This document shows, piece by piece, positions 28,166-37,775 of a DNA stretch of 64,000 bases. Source of the stretch: Chelatococcus composti (GTDB taxonomy: Bacteria > Pseudomonadota > Alphaproteobacteria > Rhizobiales > Beijerinckiaceae). The first letter of the stretch is position 1, and the number at the start of each line of letters is the position of its first letter. Location of the stretch: contig NZ_JACHEH010000001.1 of the NCBI RefSeq assembly GCF_014201415.1, positions 124,001 to 188,000 of the forward strand, given 5' to 3'. A program made the position numbers and the translations under genes. The notes under the pieces are model-generated. The model ran no database searches. It was not told the origin of the DNA and saw nothing but the letters and a program-made list of their open reading frames with translations.

Positions 28166-28786
28166 TCAGAGTTCGATTGTCTCGTCGAAGTCGCGTTCCG
28201 GCAGGGGGGTCAGGAACTCGACGGCGAAGCCGCCCTTGAAATGGCGCGTGACGCGGCCCGCGGTGCGGCCGAGTGTGACCAGCGTTCCCATCGGCGGCGC
28301 GGCAGAGGAGGAAACGGCGGCGCCGGAGCGCGAGATGTCGATGATGCGTGCCATCTGTGGCTCGCCGCCGGCGATGGTCATCGTCGTGAGCTGCTTGTTC
28401 GGCACGATGCGCTCGTGGCGCCGGTCCTCGGGCAGGCCAAGCTCGTCGCGATGCGCCAGCCACATCAGCTGCGTCGCGAGCTTCTCGCGCTTGTGCGGCG
28501 AGATGGAGAGGCGCACCGCAAAGCCGTTGTCCATGTGGCGCGTGATCTCGCCCTCGAGGCGGCCGACCTGCTCCAGGTAAATGATGACCCGGTCGCCGAT
28601 GGCGCCCGATGCCGGGGCCACGAGGCTGACGCCCCCCGGCGACATGTCGATCGTCTGGCAGGGATATTCCTGTTTGTCAGGCAGCATGTAGCGGCCGACG
28701 AGCTTGATCTGCACGCGCTGATAGAGGCGGCGATCCTCCTGGTTGGCGTACAGGGCAACAGTCGTCGGTGAAATAGGCCGCGCCAT
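28166..28786 (-). CDS. Protein with two PilZ-like domains
   Basis: 206 residues with two PilZ-type modules. The first begins EDRRLYQRVQIKLVGRY and contains TIDMSPGGVSLVAP (about residues 17-56). The second begins EDRRHERIVPNKQ and contains RIIDISRSGAAVSS (about 120-160), ending FKGGFAVEFL. PilZ domains bind c-di-GMP through an RxxxR motif and DxSxxG. The first has RRLYQR, RxxxR-like, plus DMSPGG; the second has RRHERI plus DISRSG, so both could bind. The PAS-domain gene upstream reads the same way. The function is probably control of envelope or motility behaviour. Confidence 0.85.
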   Translation of the reverse strand: MARPISPTTVALYANQEDRRLYQRVQIKLVGRYMLPDKQEYPCQTIDMSPGGVSLVAPASGAIGDRVIIYLEQVGRLEGEITRHMDNGFAVRLSISPHKREKLATQLMWLAHRDELGLPEDRRHERIVPNKQLTTMTIAGGEPQMARIIDISRSGAAVSSSAAPPMGTLVTLGRTAGRVTRHFKGGFAVEFLTPLPERDFDETIEL

Positions 28787-28933
28787 CGTGTCGAAAACCG
28801 ATCTGCCGAGAATCGACTGTGGGACAAGGCCAATTGATACTTGATCCCCAGCGATCCATGAAGCTCCCGAACCTCGGACAGTGATGCGCCTGTGCCTTGC
28901 GCGGACCTTTCTCGCCGCTCCCCGGCGGGGCGA

Positions 28934-29506
28934 TCAGCTGCGGCCGCCGCGGAAGACCATGAAATGGCCGCGCCGGTCGGCACCGGCGACGGCGTGGCGT
29001 TCCGGCCCTTCCGGCCACAGGACGCGCGCGGAGGTGAAGGTGAGGGGGGCAAGCGGGGCAAGACCGAGCCACGCCGGCGCCGCCGCGGGCGATAGCGCGC
29101 CGAGCATGCGGGCGTGCGTCTTGCCGCGATAGCGCAGCGGCAGGAGCAGGAGCTCGAGGTCGAACGGCTCGCCCGCTGTGCCCTGGGACGGTCGCGCCTC
29201 CGCGCCGGCGACGAGGCCCGCCTGGTTGTCGAGCACGAGGGACACCGCGCGCCGGCACTCGTGGAGGCTTTCGCCCCGCCACAGCGCGGCGAAGGGGCGC
29301 CCCTTAAGGTCTTCCCCCACGAGGGTGCACAGCCGCGCGCCAGCCAGGCGGAAGCGGGGCTCGTCCCCGTCGAGTTCCAGGATGAAGGTGTCGCTGAGGA
29401 TGTGGCGTATCTCGCCGGGTGCGATCTCTCCGCGCTCGGGCGCCGCCCGCTCCCCGCGCAGGCGGTTCCAGTAATCGTAGAGTGCGCGGCTCGTTACATG
29501 TTTCAT
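28934..29506 (-). CDS. PAS-domain protein (PAS_5-like)
   Basis: 190 residues resembling the alphaproteobacterial PAS_5 family: an N-terminal YDYWNRLRGERAAPERGEI, then ILSDTFILELDG and FRLAGARLCTLVGEDLKG, where a PAS fold would lie. No output domain is attached. Members lie near PilZ genes in many genomes, and here too the PilZ protein follows 147 bp downstream, so a shared signalling role is plausible. The start at 29506 lacks a convincing ribosome-binding site and is uncertain. Confidence 0.65.
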   Translation of the reverse strand: MKHVTSRALYDYWNRLRGERAAPERGEIAPGEIRHILSDTFILELDGDEPRFRLAGARLCTLVGEDLKGRPFAALWRGESLHECRRAVSLVLDNQAGLVAGAEARPSQGTAGEPFDLELLLLPLRYRGKTHARMLGALSPAAAPAWLGLAPLAPLTFTSARVLWPEGPERHAVAGADRRGHFMVFRGGRS

Positions 29507-29978
29507 TTTGATGCGTGATCGTCCCGGCCCCGTGCGCAGCCGCGCGACGTACCGGCAGGAGAAGGGGGACACGTGGCACGCACGGGCCGTTCCCTCCCAA
29601 TCCGACACAGTCGCGGGCATCACATCTTTGAGAATGCAGCAGCCGTGCCACCGATGGGGAGGGGCTGGCACCGTTTACCGTTCGTTAGGGTTAATTTTGT
29701 CTTGCCTGTTGCCGCAGCGGGGCGGGCGCGCCATGCTTTGTGCATACGGCCGGGGCCTTCGGGCCCTGCCTGCAGGGAACGTCGAACGAGCAGCCGGGCC
29801 ACGCGCCACGGCTTGGCACAGGATGCCGCCGGCGGGGGAGGGGCGCCATGCCTCTCCCCTTCCTGTTGCGGACCGTCTGCGGGCTCACGGATTGACGCGG
29901 CAGGCAAAGTGATGCCTGTTGCCGCAGCGACGGCCGAAGCGGGCGTCGTGCCTATGTCGATGCCTGATCTCGGAGCCC
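29507..29978. other. 472-bp divergent intergenic region with a 17-bp direct repeat
   Basis: No gene is convincing here; the overlapping frames have Arg-rich shadow composition. TGCCTGTTGCCGCAGCG occurs exactly twice, at 29703-29719 and 29913-29929. The stretch GTTAGGGTTAATTTTGTC near 29684 is AT-rich and could contain a promoter. Confidence 0.45.
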
Positions 29979-30785
29979 ATGTCGCACCAGCCTTCCTCCG
30001 GTCCCTCGCGCGAGCCGATGTTCAACGCACCGTCGGTCGTCGTGGGCGCGATCGCCGTTATCGTCGCCATCCACATCCTGCGCTCCGTCATCAGTGCGGA
30101 GACTGACTTCCGCATCCTCATCGACTTCGGCTTCATCCCGGCGCGTCTGCTTGCCGGGCTTGGCTTCGAGAGCATCGACGCCATCGTGGAGCGGGCGTCG
30201 GCCGGGCCGGATGGCGGCTACTGGCAGATGTTCGCCCAGCTCGTACTGGGCGACGGCGCGGCGCCGTGGACACTCGTCACCTATGCCGTCCTCCACGGCT
30301 CGTGGGCGCATCTCGGCGCCAATGCCATGTGGCTGCTCGCCTTCGGCAGTGCTGTCGCGCGGCGTTTCGGGGCGGCGCGCTTCCTCGTCCTGTGTCTCGT
30401 CTGCTCCGTTGCCGGGGCGCTCGCCCATCTCGCCAGCCGGCCGTTCGACGTGGTGCCGATGATCGGCGCCTCGGGCGCCATCTCTGGCGTCATGGCGGCT
30501 GCGGCGCGCTTCGTCTTCCGGCCGGACTGGGGCCACCTGTTCGGCATCGATCTCAGTGCCGACCGCATGCCGGCGGAGAGCCTGGGCCAGCTCGTGCGGA
30601 ACCGCCGGGCACTCGCCTTCGTCGCAGTCTGGTTCGCCATCAATCTGGCCTTTGGCGTCACGGCCCTGCCGCTCGGTCTGGCCGAGGGCGGCATTGCCTG
30701 GGAGGCGCACATCGGCGGCTTCGTGGCCGGCCTGCTGCTCTTTCCGCTCTTTGACCGGGCGCATCCGCGCGACGGCGCGGACTGA
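29979..30785 (+). CDS. Rhomboid family intramembrane serine protease
   Basis: 268 residues with about six membrane helices. The catalytic serine is in GASGAISGV and the catalytic histidine in EAHIGGFVAGLL; HGSWAHLGANAMWL provides the conserved His-Asn helix. It would cleave transmembrane proteins within the inner membrane. The start at 29979 has a close GGAG; an upstream frame start at 29919 is less likely. Confidence 0.9.
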   Translation: MSHQPSSGPSREPMFNAPSVVVGAIAVIVAIHILRSVISAETDFRILIDFGFIPARLLAGLGFESIDAIVERASAGPDGGYWQMFAQLVLGDGAAPWTLVTYAVLHGSWAHLGANAMWLLAFGSAVARRFGAARFLVLCLVCSVAGALAHLASRPFDVVPMIGASGAISGVMAAAARFVFRPDWGHLFGIDLSADRMPAESLGQLVRNRRALAFVAVWFAINLAFGVTALPLGLAEGGIAWEAHIGGFVAGLLLFPLFDRAHPRDGAD

Positions 30786-30927
30786 GCGGCCAGTGCCTTG
30801 CCTTGCGCTTGCCGGCCAGCGCCAGCACTATGGAAAGGGGGCTGGGGAAAGGGGCTGGTGAACCGCTGGCGTCAGATGCCGTTGCGATGGCACGGGTCCG
30901 GCGCCGCGATCCGGCATGGAGGAGCTG

Positions 30928-31359
30928 ATGACCGTTGCGCAGATCCTGGCGGCCAAGGGCCGCAACGTCGTGACTATTCCTCCGACCAAGACGCTCATGG
31001 AGGCGGCCCAACTCCTCGCCGAGCGCCGCATTGGCGCAGTCGTCGTGGTGAACGCGGGCGGCAAGGTGCTGGGCATCCTCTCGGAGCGCGACATCGTCCG
31101 CGAGATCGCCAAGGGTGGACCCGCCGCCCTCCAGGAGAGCGTCAGCCAGCACATGACCGAGAAGGTGGTGACCTGCACGAGCGCCTCGGCCATCACCGAC
31201 ATCATGGGCATAATGACCGAGGGCAAGTTCCGCCACCTGCCGGTGGTGGAGGACGGCAAGCTCGCCGGCCTCGTCTCCATCGGCGACGTGGTCAAGTACC
31301 GGGTGGCGGAGATCGAGGCCGAGCACAAGGCCATGCGCGAATACATCGCCATGGCCTGA
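30928..31359 (+). CDS. CBS-domain protein
   Basis: 143 residues made almost entirely of a pair of CBS domains (IPPTKTLMEAAQLLAERRIGA..., HMTEKVVTCTSASAITDIMG...). Such Bateman modules bind adenine nucleotides and act as energy sensors; the partner is unknown. ATG 30928 is chosen because GGAGGAG lies just upstream and an ATG at 30916 would overlap that site. It ends nine bases from the convergent patatin gene. Confidence 0.92.
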   Translation: MTVAQILAAKGRNVVTIPPTKTLMEAAQLLAERRIGAVVVVNAGGKVLGILSERDIVREIAKGGPAALQESVSQHMTEKVVTCTSASAITDIMGIMTEGKFRHLPVVEDGKLAGLVSIGDVVKYRVAEIEAEHKAMREYIAMA

Positions 31360-31368
31360 ACGGCGGGC

Positions 31369-32352
31369 TCAGCCTCGCTCGGCCACAGGGAGCTCCAGCA
31401 TCTCGCGCAGCTCGTCCAGGGCGCGCTCGGCCGCTTCCATGCCAAGCGCGATGGCCTCGTCGGCGCGGTGGAAGTCGAACAGTCCCATGCGACCGAGGCG
31501 CGGCGCCACCATCACGTCCGGCGGGTCGCCGGCGAGGCGCGAGCGGGCGATGCGGTCCTGGGTGATGTTGAAGGCGTCGACCATCACGGCGCCGATACCC
31601 GGAGCGCCGTCGGCGCGACGGCCGAACTGGCGCATGCGCATCGCAGCCCCGCGCACGGGCGAGAAGAGGCCGCGGGCGGTCTGAAGCTCGTCCTCGACGG
31701 AATCCTCGTCTGCGCCGTGTGCCGGGATGACAGCGCCGCGGCCGCGCGTATCAGCACCGTTGAGGTTGACGCACAGCACGATCTCGGCGCCAAGGGCGCG
31801 CGCCGCCGTCACGGGAATGGGGTTGACGAGAGCGCCGTCCATCAGCCAGCGGCCGCCGACACGCACCGCGTCGAAGATGCCGGGCAGGGCATAGGAGGCG
31901 CGCAGGGCCTCGGTGAGGGAGCCGCGCGTCAGCCAGATCTCGTGGCCGCTGCCGAGCTCGGTGGCGATGGCGACGAAGCGCGGCGCGAGGGCCTCGATGC
32001 GGACGTCGCCAAGGTGATGCGCGAGCATGCGCTTCAGGCGCTGGCCGGCGATGAGGCCCGAGCCATTGAGATGGAAATCCATCAACCCCATGACGCGCCG
32101 CCTGGTCAACGAGCGCGCAAAGTCCTCGAGTTCGTCCAGCTTGCCGCTGGCGAAGCAGCCGCCGACAACGGCGCCGATGGACGTGCCGGCAATGACGTCG
32201 GGGACGAGCCCCTCCCGCGCCAGCACGCGCATGACGCCGATGTGCGCCCAGCCGCGTGCGGCCCCGCCGCCGAGCGCGACACCGAACGGACGCCGTTTCC
32301 GGACGGGAACCGGTTCGGGCACGACGGGCCCTGTCGCGAGGTCCTTGAACAT
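31369..32352 (-). CDS. Patatin-like phospholipase (RssA type)
   Basis: 327 residues with the patatin fold: the oxyanion loop GGGAARGWAHIG, nucleophile GTSIG (Ser) and the Asp of LMDGALVNP. This Ser-Asp dyad hydrolyses acyl esters such as phospholipids; the real substrate is unknown. It heads a minus-strand run with hisI and folE upstream, but the gaps (124 and 33 bp) and order do not prove an operon. Confidence 0.92.
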   Translation of the reverse strand: MFKDLATGPVVPEPVPVRKRRPFGVALGGGAARGWAHIGVMRVLAREGLVPDVIAGTSIGAVVGGCFASGKLDELEDFARSLTRRRVMGLMDFHLNGSGLIAGQRLKRMLAHHLGDVRIEALAPRFVAIATELGSGHEIWLTRGSLTEALRASYALPGIFDAVRVGGRWLMDGALVNPIPVTAARALGAEIVLCVNLNGADTRGRGAVIPAHGADEDSVEDELQTARGLFSPVRGAAMRMRQFGRRADGAPGIGAVMVDAFNITQDRIARSRLAGDPPDVMVAPRLGRMGLFDFHRADEAIALGMEAAERALDELREMLELPVAERG

Positions 32353-32476
32353 CCGGTCTCCCTCCGCAGGAGGTCAACGCCGCCTGACAGGATGAAGTTG
32401 CCTCCGGATGAATGAAAGAGGCTTGTGACACCCGCGTGGCGCCCGCCGTCCATCCAGCGGCGTCGGCGCCGTTCTG

Positions 32477-32902
32477 TCACTGCGCGGTGTCGAGGGCGAG
32501 GCGTCCGCGGCCGTCCGGCTCGGTGATGACGCGCCGGTAGAAGCAGGACCGGCGCCCGGTGTGGCAGCAGCCGCCGTCGCCACCGACCCTGACCTTGAGC
32601 ACGATCGCGTCCTGGTCGCAGTCGATGCGCATCTCCACCACGGTCTGGATCTGGCCGGAGGTGTCGCCCTTGTGCCAGAGGCAGGCGCGCGAGCGCGACC
32701 AGTACCAGGCTTCCCCGGTCTCGATCGTGCGGGCGAGGGCCTCGGCATTCATGTGCGCGACCATGAGCACCTCGCCGGTGTCCGCATCTGTGGTGACGCA
32801 GGTCATGAGGCCGTTGGCATCGAAGGCGGGCATCAGCCGGTCGCCTTCCTCGACCTCGGCCTTGCTGCCGCGCGCGGCGATAAAGTCACAGCGTTCGCAC
32901 AT
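32477..32902 (-). CDS. hisI: Phosphoribosyl-AMP cyclohydrolase
   Basis: 141 residues, the single-domain HisI that opens the ring of phosphoribosyl-AMP in histidine synthesis. Conserved parts are [32 protein letters not shown] and the metal site DCDQDA...[14 protein letters not shown]. It is separate from the fused HisIE of enterics. It lies between folE (upstream) and the patatin gene (downstream). Confidence 0.96.
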   Translation of the reverse strand: MCERCDFIAARGSKAEVEEGDRLMPAFDANGLMTCVTTDADTGEVLMVAHMNAEALARTIETGEAWYWSRSRACLWHKGDTSGQIQTVVEMRIDCDQDAIVLKVRVGGDGGCCHTGRRSCFYRRVITEPDGRGRLALDTAQ

Positions 32903-32935
32903 ATGGCGTCCTCGGTTCGGATCCGCGTGCCGGAT

Positions 32936-33589
32936 TTAGCCCGCCGCCCGGTCGCGGCCGCAGCGCAGCTGCGCGAAGAAGCGAGCCTGTTCGGCGGGAT
33001 TGTCGTGGAAGACTCCGCCGAAGCGGGTCGTGATGGTCAGGGAGCCCTGTTTCTGCACGCCGCGCATCGACATGCACATGTGCTCGGCCTCGATCATGAC
33101 CGCTGTGCCGCGCGGGCGAAGGTGCGTCTCGATGGCATCGGCGATCTGTGCCGTGAGGCGCTCCTGCGTCTGCAGGCGCCTGGCGAAGGCATCGACCAGC
33201 CTTGCGAACCTCGACAGGCCGATCACGCCGCCTGCGGGGTAGTAGGCGACATGCGCGCGACCGAAGAAGGGCACCATGTGATGCTCGCAGTGGGAATGGA
33301 AGGGGATGTCACGCACCAGCACCATGTCGTCATAGCCGGCCGCATCGGCGAAGGTGCAGCCGATGAGATCAGCCGGGTTCTCCCGGTAGCCGGCATAGAA
33401 CTCCTCGAAGGCGGCCACGACGCGTTCGGGTGTTCCGGCGAGACCCTCGCGGTCCGGGTCGTCGCCGGCCCAGCGGATGAGTGTGCGCACGGCCGCCTCG
33501 GCCTCGGCGCGGCTCGGGCGGGCAGCGGCTGTGAAGTCGTCGCAGCCGCCGGCGGCGGCCGCGGGCGAGGAATTTCCGGCGCTCTTCAT
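32936..33589 (-). CDS. folE: GTP cyclohydrolase I
   Basis: 217 residues, the first enzyme of tetrahydrofolate synthesis. Zinc ligands appear in [11 protein letters not shown] and [14 protein letters not shown], with the catalytic His in that region. A 30-residue N-terminal extension rich in Ala is present. The ATG at 33589 follows GGGAGGCC. It lies 33 bp upstream of hisI and is divergent from the NifU-like scaffold gene. Confidence 0.96.
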   Translation of the reverse strand: MKSAGNSSPAAAAGGCDDFTAAARPSRAEAEAAVRTLIRWAGDDPDREGLAGTPERVVAAFEEFYAGYRENPADLIGCTFADAAGYDDMVLVRDIPFHSHCEHHMVPFFGRAHVAYYPAGGVIGLSRFARLVDAFARRLQTQERLTAQIADAIETHLRPRGTAVMIEAEHMCMSMRGVQKQGSLTITTRFGGVFHDNPAEQARFFAQLRCGRDRAAG

Positions 33590-33772
33590 TCCGGCCTCCC
33601 GAAACGGCAATGGCCCTGAAGGCCGAAGGGCCTTCCCGCCGCCCGGCCGTCACCGGCTTCGCCGCTTCCCACGCCGGCCCGTTCGGGGCGGGCCTGCTTT
33701 TGAATCCACTCGTCGGGCCTTATATAGGGGGCCGGCACGGATGGAACCCAAATCCGTCAGTTTGGAGCGGAT

Positions 33773-34231
33773 ATGCTCTCGGATATCTACAACAGGCGCA
33801 TCCTGGAACTGGCTGCGGATATTCCGCGGCTCGGGCGGCTTCCGGCGCCGCAAGGCAGCGCCACCGCCCATTCCAGGCTGTGCGGGTCGACGGTGACGGT
33901 TGACGTGATGCTGGATGAGCGCGGGCGCGTCAGCGACTTCGCCCACGACGTGAAGGCCTGCGCCCTCGGCCAGGCCTCGTCGTCCATCATGGCACGCAAC
34001 GTCATCGGGGCGGATCTCACGGAGCTGCGCGAGCTGCGCGAGACGATGCGCCGGATGCTGAAGGAGGGCGGCCCGCCGCCGGGCGGGCGCTGGGCGGAGC
34101 TGGCCGTGCTCGAGCCGGTGCGGGAGTACAAGGCTCGCCATGCCTCGACGCTGCTGACCTTTGACGCGGTGGTCGAGGCGGTGGACAAGGCCCTGCAGGC
34201 GCAGATGGAGGAGCCTGCGGCCGGGGCCTGA
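33773..34231 (+). CDS. NifU-like iron-sulfur cluster scaffold protein
   Basis: 152 residues resembling IscU/NifU N-terminal scaffolds: IYNRRILELAADIP, the cysteine in RLCGSTVTVDV and a second Cys in KACALGQASSS. The third scaffold cysteine of IscU is not obvious, as in other members of this alphaproteobacterial branch. Its cluster-building role is inferred. It is divergent from folE with about 180 bp between; TTGGAGCGG precedes the ATG. Confidence 0.85.
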   Translation: MLSDIYNRRILELAADIPRLGRLPAPQGSATAHSRLCGSTVTVDVMLDERGRVSDFAHDVKACALGQASSSIMARNVIGADLTELRELRETMRRMLKEGGPPPGGRWAELAVLEPVREYKARHASTLLTFDAVVEAVDKALQAQMEEPAAGA

Positions 34232-34259
34232 TGGCCCCGGCAGGAATGCGGCACCCGGC

Positions 34260-35105
34260 TTACCAGGTCGTCTTGAACGAGTAGGCGGCGGTGAGGCCGA
34301 CGCTGAACTGGTTGCGCGAGCCGAAGGCGCGCACGATCGGGCTCTTGCCCGCGTCGCCCGTCAGGTAGTCGTAGCGACCGAAGAGAGTGGTGTTCCACTC
34401 GTCACTCCAGTCATAGGAGATCGCGGCAGCCGCGCCAACCGAGCGGACGCCGCCCTTGGCCTTGAAGGGCAGGACGCGGCCGTTGATGGCGGCCTCATAG
34501 GGCGACACGCTGTAGTATTTGTCCATGTAGTCGCTGTCGGCGAGGACGGCGCGCGGACCGCCCGAGACGGTGAAGCGGCCGACGCGCTCCACCCAGTCGA
34601 GGGCGAGGCCGGCGGTGAATCCGCTGCCGTTGAGGCCGTGGCGGATCTCGAAACGGCCGCGCAGCTGCTCGGTCGGCCACAGTTCGACGAAGACGCCGGG
34701 CTCGATGGTCCAGTTGATCTTCGACAGGCCGAAGAGCCGCCGGTCGTCTTGGTAATAGCGACCGCCCTGGTAGGCAGCGACGACGCCGAAGCTCACGACC
34801 GGGTTGCCGTAGAAAGTGAGGCTCACCCCGTCGTCCGGCGCCGCGAAACGCCTGGGTTCGGTGGCGCGGCGGAGCGTGAAGGAGGGGAAGATGACGAAGC
34901 TCGTCTTGTCCGATCCCTCGAACATCGGCGTGATCTGGGCATTGCCCTTGACCGTGAGAATCCAGTCGTTCGGGCCGACCGGCACGCCGGCGAAGCTCGT
35001 CTCATAGGGCCGAGACGATTGTGCGAAGGCAACGGAGGACGAGGCGAGAATGCCGAAGGCCGAGGCGGCCAGAGTGACGGCAAAAGCGACGCGGTTGCCA
35101 GACAA
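34260..35105 (-). CDS. MipA/OmpV-type outer-membrane protein
   Basis: 281 residues with a signal peptide (FAVTLAASAFGILASSSVAFA) and a beta-barrel-like pattern of alternating residues ending in the C-terminal aromatic signature AAYSFKTTW. Features such as FGVVAAYQGGRYYQDDRRLFGL fit the MipA/OmpV family, which in E. coli links murein hydrolases and synthases. The start is TTG at 35105, supported by AGGAG eight bases upstream and by the signal peptide that follows; no ATG fits. Confidence 0.8.
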   Translation of the reverse strand: MSGNRVAFAVTLAASAFGILASSSVAFAQSSRPYETSFAGVPVGPNDWILTVKGNAQITPMFEGSDKTSFVIFPSFTLRRATEPRRFAAPDDGVSLTFYGNPVVSFGVVAAYQGGRYYQDDRRLFGLSKINWTIEPGVFVELWPTEQLRGRFEIRHGLNGSGFTAGLALDWVERVGRFTVSGGPRAVLADSDYMDKYYSVSPYEAAINGRVLPFKAKGGVRSVGAAAAISYDWSDEWNTTLFGRYDYLTGDAGKSPIVRAFGSRNQFSVGLTAAYSFKTTW

Positions 35106-35233
35106 TGTGCTACTCCTGAACCAATGCCGGCACTCTCGCTCAGCGCAGTTAACGTTTCGTGGCAGGAAATGCGCGAAACGTGCGTATTGGCCGAGCGCGG
35201 CCCAAAGGAAGGCGATTCCCGACGGCGAGAGAC

Positions 35234-35602
35234 ATGAATCCCGGTCAGTGGATAGCGCATCTTGTTATTCGTGGCTACCAGCTCACGCTGTCCGCCTTGG
35301 TCGGGCGTCAGTGCCGTCACTGGCCGAGCTGCTCGAGCTACACCGACGAGGCCATCAAGCGGCACGGCCTCTGGGCCGGCGGATGGATGGGTGTTGCCCG
35401 CATCTGCCGCTGCACGCCCTTCGGCACGAGCGGCATCGATCTCGTGCCGGAGGCGTTGCCGCCGGCGAGCGCCTGGTATAAGCCGTGGACCTACGGGCGC
35501 TGGCGCGGCGTCAATGCGCCGCCGGCTTTCGTCTGCGAGGCCGTCGAACCGGACGGCGACGCTGCCTCGCCGCCTGACGGAAACCAGTCCGGAAAACCCT
35601 GA
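35234..35602 (+). CDS. yidD: Membrane protein insertion efficiency factor YidD
   Basis: 122 residues with the YidD core: [21 protein letters not shown] and [18 protein letters not shown], with the conserved Cys residues including CRCTPF. YidD helps YidC insert membrane proteins. The ATG at 35234 is chosen because the family begins near here; upstream codons are shadow. The acidic C-terminus (residues 95-122) is an extension. thrS follows 50 bp later. Confidence 0.92.
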   Translation: MNPGQWIAHLVIRGYQLTLSALVGRQCRHWPSCSSYTDEAIKRHGLWAGGWMGVARICRCTPFGTSGIDLVPEALPPASAWYKPWTYGRWRGVNAPPAFVCEAVEPDGDAASPPDGNQSGKP

Positions 35603-35652
35603 GAACAAGCGCTTACCTGCCGCCGTTTGCAGGAGTGAGCGGGAGACTGTTG

Positions 35653-37644
35653 ATGATTACGCTGACCTTCCCCGATGGCGCCACGCGCCAGTTTCCCGAC
35701 GGCATCACCGGGCGCGAAGTCGCCGAAGGCATCGCGAAGTCGCTGGCCAAGCGCACGGTCGCCATGGTGCTCGACGGCACCCTGACCGACCTTTCCGACC
35801 CGATCACGCGCGATGCGAAGATCGAGTTCATCTCGCGCGAGGACCCGCGCGCGCTCGAGCTCATCCGGCACGACTGCGCCCACGTTCTGGCCGAGGCGGT
35901 GCAGACTCTCTTTCCCGGCACGCAGGTGACCATCGGCCCGGTCATCGAGAACGGCTTCTACTACGACTTCTACCGCGAGAAGCCCTTCACGCCGGAGGAT
36001 TTCCCGGCGATCGAGGCCAAGATGCGCGAGATCATCGCCCGCGATGCCCCCTTCACCAAGGAGGTCTGGTCGCGCGAGCAGGCGCGCGCCTATTTCGAGA
36101 CGAAGGGTGAGGCGTTCAAGGTCGAGCTGGTCGACGCCATCCCGCCGGGTGAGACGCTCAAGATCTACCGGCAGGGCGAGTGGCTGGACCTGTGCCGCGG
36201 CCCGCACATGACGAGCGTGGGCAAGATCGGCACCGCCTTCAAGCTGATGAAGGTGGCCGGTGCCTACTGGCGCGGCGATTCCAACAACCCGATGCTGACG
36301 CGCATCTATGGCACCGCCTGGGCTACACAGGACGACCTCGACGCCTATCTCAGGCAGCTCGAGGAGGCCGAGAAGCGCGACCACCGTCGCCTCGGGCGGG
36401 AGATGGACCTCTTCCACTTCCAGGAGGAGGGGCCCGGCACCGTCTTCTGGCATCCGAAGGGCTGGACGCTGTTCCAGAACCTCATCAGCTACATGCGCCG
36501 GCGCCTCGCCGCCGACTACGAGGAGGTGAACGCGCCGCAGCTCCTCGACAAGTCGCTGTGGGAGATCTCGGGCCACTGGGGCTGGTATCGTGAGAACATG
36601 TTCGCGGCCACATCGGCCGGCGAGCACACGGAGGACGAGCGCGTCTTTGCCATCAAGCCCATGAACTGCCCCGGCCACGTGCAGATCTTCAAGCACGGGC
36701 TGAAGTCCTATCGCGACCTGCCGCTGAGGCTCGCCGAGTTCGGCGCGGTGCACCGCTATGAGCCCTCCGGCGCGCTGCACGGGCTGATGCGCGTGCGCGC
36801 GTTCACGCAGGACGACGCGCACATCTTCTGCACCGAGGAGCAGCTCGCCGAGGAGTGCCTGAAGATCAACGATCTCATTCTCTCGACCTATGCCGACTTC
36901 GGCTTCGAGGAGATCGTCGTCAAGCTCTCGACGCGCCCGGAGAAGCGCGTCGGCTCCGACGCCCTGTGGGACCACGCCGAGGAGGTGATGAGCCGGGTGC
37001 TCGAGCAGATCGCCGCCCAGTCGGGCGGGCGCATCAAGACGAGCATCAACCCGGGCGAGGGTGCCTTCTATGGGCCCAAGTTCGAGTATGTGCTGCGTGA
37101 CGCTATCGGCCGCGACTGGCAGTGCGGAACGACGCAGGTGGACTTCAACCTGCCCGAGCGTTTCGGCGCCTTCTACGTCGACCAGGACGGGCAGAAGAAG
37201 ACCCCGGTGATGGTGCACCGCGCCATTTGCGGCTCCATGGAGCGCTTCGCCGGCATACTCATCGAGCACTTTGCCGGTCACTTCCCGCTGTGGCTTGCGC
37301 CGCAGCAGCTCATGGTCTGCACCATCACCTCCGATGCGGACGACTACGCTGTCGAGGTGCTGAAGGCGGCCAAGAAGGCGGGCCTGCGCGGCGACGTGGA
37401 CCTGCGCAACGAGAAGATCACCTACAAGGTGCGCGAGCATTCGCTCGCCAAGGTGCCGGTGCTTCTCGTCGTCGGCAAGAAGGAGGCTGCAGAGCGAACA
37501 GTCTCCATCCGCCGCCTCGGCTCGCAGCAACAGGTGTCGATGACGCTGGACGAGGCGCTCGCCTCGCTCGTCGAGGAGGCCGTGCCGCCCGACATCCGCC
37601 GCGAGCGCGCCGCAGCCGCGGCGCCGCAGCAGGCCGTGGCCTGA
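35653..37644 (+). CDS. thrS: Threonyl-tRNA synthetase
   Basis: 663 residues of a class II synthetase. It starts with a TGS domain ([19 protein letters not shown]), then the editing domain with the [10 protein letters not shown] motif, the catalytic core ([35 protein letters not shown], motif 3 AFYGPKFEY) and the anticodon-binding domain. ATG 35653 is preceded by GGGAG; a GTG 18 bases upstream is less likely. A strong hairpin follows the stop. Confidence 0.97.
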   Translation: MITLTFPDGATRQFPDGITGREVAEGIAKSLAKRTVAMVLDGTLTDLSDPITRDAKIEFISREDPRALELIRHDCAHVLAEAVQTLFPGTQVTIGPVIENGFYYDFYREKPFTPEDFPAIEAKMREIIARDAPFTKEVWSREQARAYFETKGEAFKVELVDAIPPGETLKIYRQGEWLDLCRGPHMTSVGKIGTAFKLMKVAGAYWRGDSNNPMLTRIYGTAWATQDDLDAYLRQLEEAEKRDHRRLGREMDLFHFQEEGPGTVFWHPKGWTLFQNLISYMRRRLAADYEEVNAPQLLDKSLWEISGHWGWYRENMFAATSAGEHTEDERVFAIKPMNCPGHVQIFKHGLKSYRDLPLRLAEFGAVHRYEPSGALHGLMRVRAFTQDDAHIFCTEEQLAEECLKINDLILSTYADFGFEEIVVKLSTRPEKRVGSDALWDHAEEVMSRVLEQIAAQSGGRIKTSINPGEGAFYGPKFEYVLRDAIGRDWQCGTTQVDFNLPERFGAFYVDQDGQKKTPVMVHRAICGSMERFAGILIEHFAGHFPLWLAPQQLMVCTITSDADDYAVEVLKAAKKAGLRGDVDLRNEKITYKVREHSLAKVPVLLVVGKKEAAERTVSIRRLGSQQQVSMTLDEALASLVEEAVPPDIRRERAAAAAPQQAVA

Positions 37645-37665
37645 GAAGCGGCCTGAGAGAACGCA

Positions 37666-37700
37666 TTCCCTCTCCCCGGCAGGGGAGGGGGAATTGTCTT
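37666..37700 (+). terminator. Rho-independent terminator after thrS
   Basis: TTCCCTCTCCCC (37666-37677) pairs with GGGGAGGGGGAA (37682-37693) with one U.G pair and loop GGCA, then TTGTCTTTCT. It lies between thrS and a convergent gene, so it may serve both. Confidence 0.75.
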
Positions 37701-37775
37701 TCTCCTCCCTCGAGAGAGGCCGAGGTTTGTCTGGCCGCGTTGGCAGCGCCCGGTTACGGGTCCGCGCCGGCGCTG

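Noticed and set aside
35491..37530. A 679-codon frame antisense to thrS
   Set aside because: It lacks motifs and mirrors a clear threonyl-tRNA synthetase.
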